Below are positions 63,988-64,000 of a stretch of 64,000 nt of DNA, in pieces. Location: positions 682,001 to 746,000 of the forward strand of contig NZ_CP146091.1 of NCBI RefSeq assembly GCF_037023145.1. The letters run 5' to 3'. Each line of letters begins with the position of its first letter. The first letter of the stretch is position 1. This DNA comes from Ralstonia sp. RRA. Lineage in GTDB: Bacteria > Pseudomonadota > Gammaproteobacteria > Burkholderiales > Burkholderiaceae. The notes beneath the pieces were generated by a model, which was not told the DNA's origin, ran no database searches, and saw nothing but the letters and a program-made list of their open reading frames with translations. Position numbers and translations under genes: made by a program.

Positions 63988-64000
63988 ATGCGCGGTTCGA
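63988..64000 (+). CDS. start of a gene cut by the right edge
   Basis: An ATG at 63988 with GAGG at 63976-63979 eight bases upstream begins a frame MRGS cut by the window edge. An ATG at 63980 in another frame is possible. Its identity cannot be told from four codons; it is divergent to the Lrp gene and may be its target. Confidence 0.35.

Overview
The window looks like chromosome of a GC-rich beta-proteobacterium of the Burkholderiaceae, most like Ralstonia. This rests on recalled gene order, not on a search: pilGHIJ-chpA type-IV-pilus signalling, ruvX-pyrR-pyrB-pyrC' pyrimidine genes, a large surface-polysaccharide locus next to manB-waaC-waaA, and HemL-rubredoxin. There is no CRISPR array, complete insertion sequence, prophage or plasmid function.

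Layout. 1-2.0 kb: two TPM-domain genes and lemA, minus strand. 2.4-3.3 kb: a dapA-like aldolase. 3.34-3.82 kb: a nested inverted-repeat element between the converging dapA-like gene and hemL. 5.4 kb: rubredoxin. 5.9-16.1 kb: the twitching chemosensory operon pilG-pilH-pilI-pilJ-chpA, ended by a clear terminator. 16.1-24.1 kb: photolyase (minus), rsuA, yqgE-ruvX-pyrR-pyrB-pyrC'-plsC (plus), apaH (minus).

24.3-49.4 kb is the accessory heart: a polysaccharide island that is visibly more AT-rich in many genes than its flanks. A plus-strand arm carries rmlBDAC (dTDP-rhamnose), a WecA/WbpL-type initiating transferase and a Wzz-type chain-length protein. It converges on a long minus-strand arm. Block A (31.4-41.6 kb) has an EPS-associated MarR regulator, a GNAT, two adjacent DegT-type sugar aminotransferases (one with Arg at the PLP-lysine position), a flippase, an FnlA/CapE-like dehydratase, three glycosyltransferases and a Wzy-like polymerase. 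Block B (41.8-47.8 kb) is a tightly overlapped five-gene operon with a WbaP-type initiating transferase, three GT4 transferases and a second flippase. Next come a decayed, internally deleted copy of the phosphomannomutase gene, a left-handed beta-helix acyltransferase and a 0.7 kb stretch without recognisable genes. The intact phosphomannomutase gene and the LPS core genes waaC and waaA follow.

53.9-64 kb is housekeeping: META-domain lipoprotein, TolC-family channel, rhodanese, pcm, TetR regulator, a cysteine-cluster protein, DUF1439 lipoprotein, uppP, an old-yellow-enzyme homologue, a tRNA-Gly(CCC) with encoded CCA followed by trmB, a membrane-anchored hypothetical protein, and an Lrp/AsnC regulator divergent from a gene cut by the right edge.

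How it fits together: RmlBDAC makes the rhamnose donor. The dehydratase, aminotransferases and acetyltransferase probably make an N-acylated amino-deoxy sugar nucleotide. The two initiating transferases load undecaprenyl phosphate, which UppP regenerates. Flippase, Wzy and Wzz build the polymer, and WaaC/WaaA build the LPS inner core that could accept it. The best candidates for something not yet described are the paired DegT proteins, the two superimposed assembly systems in one locus, and the scar of the second phosphomannomutase gene.
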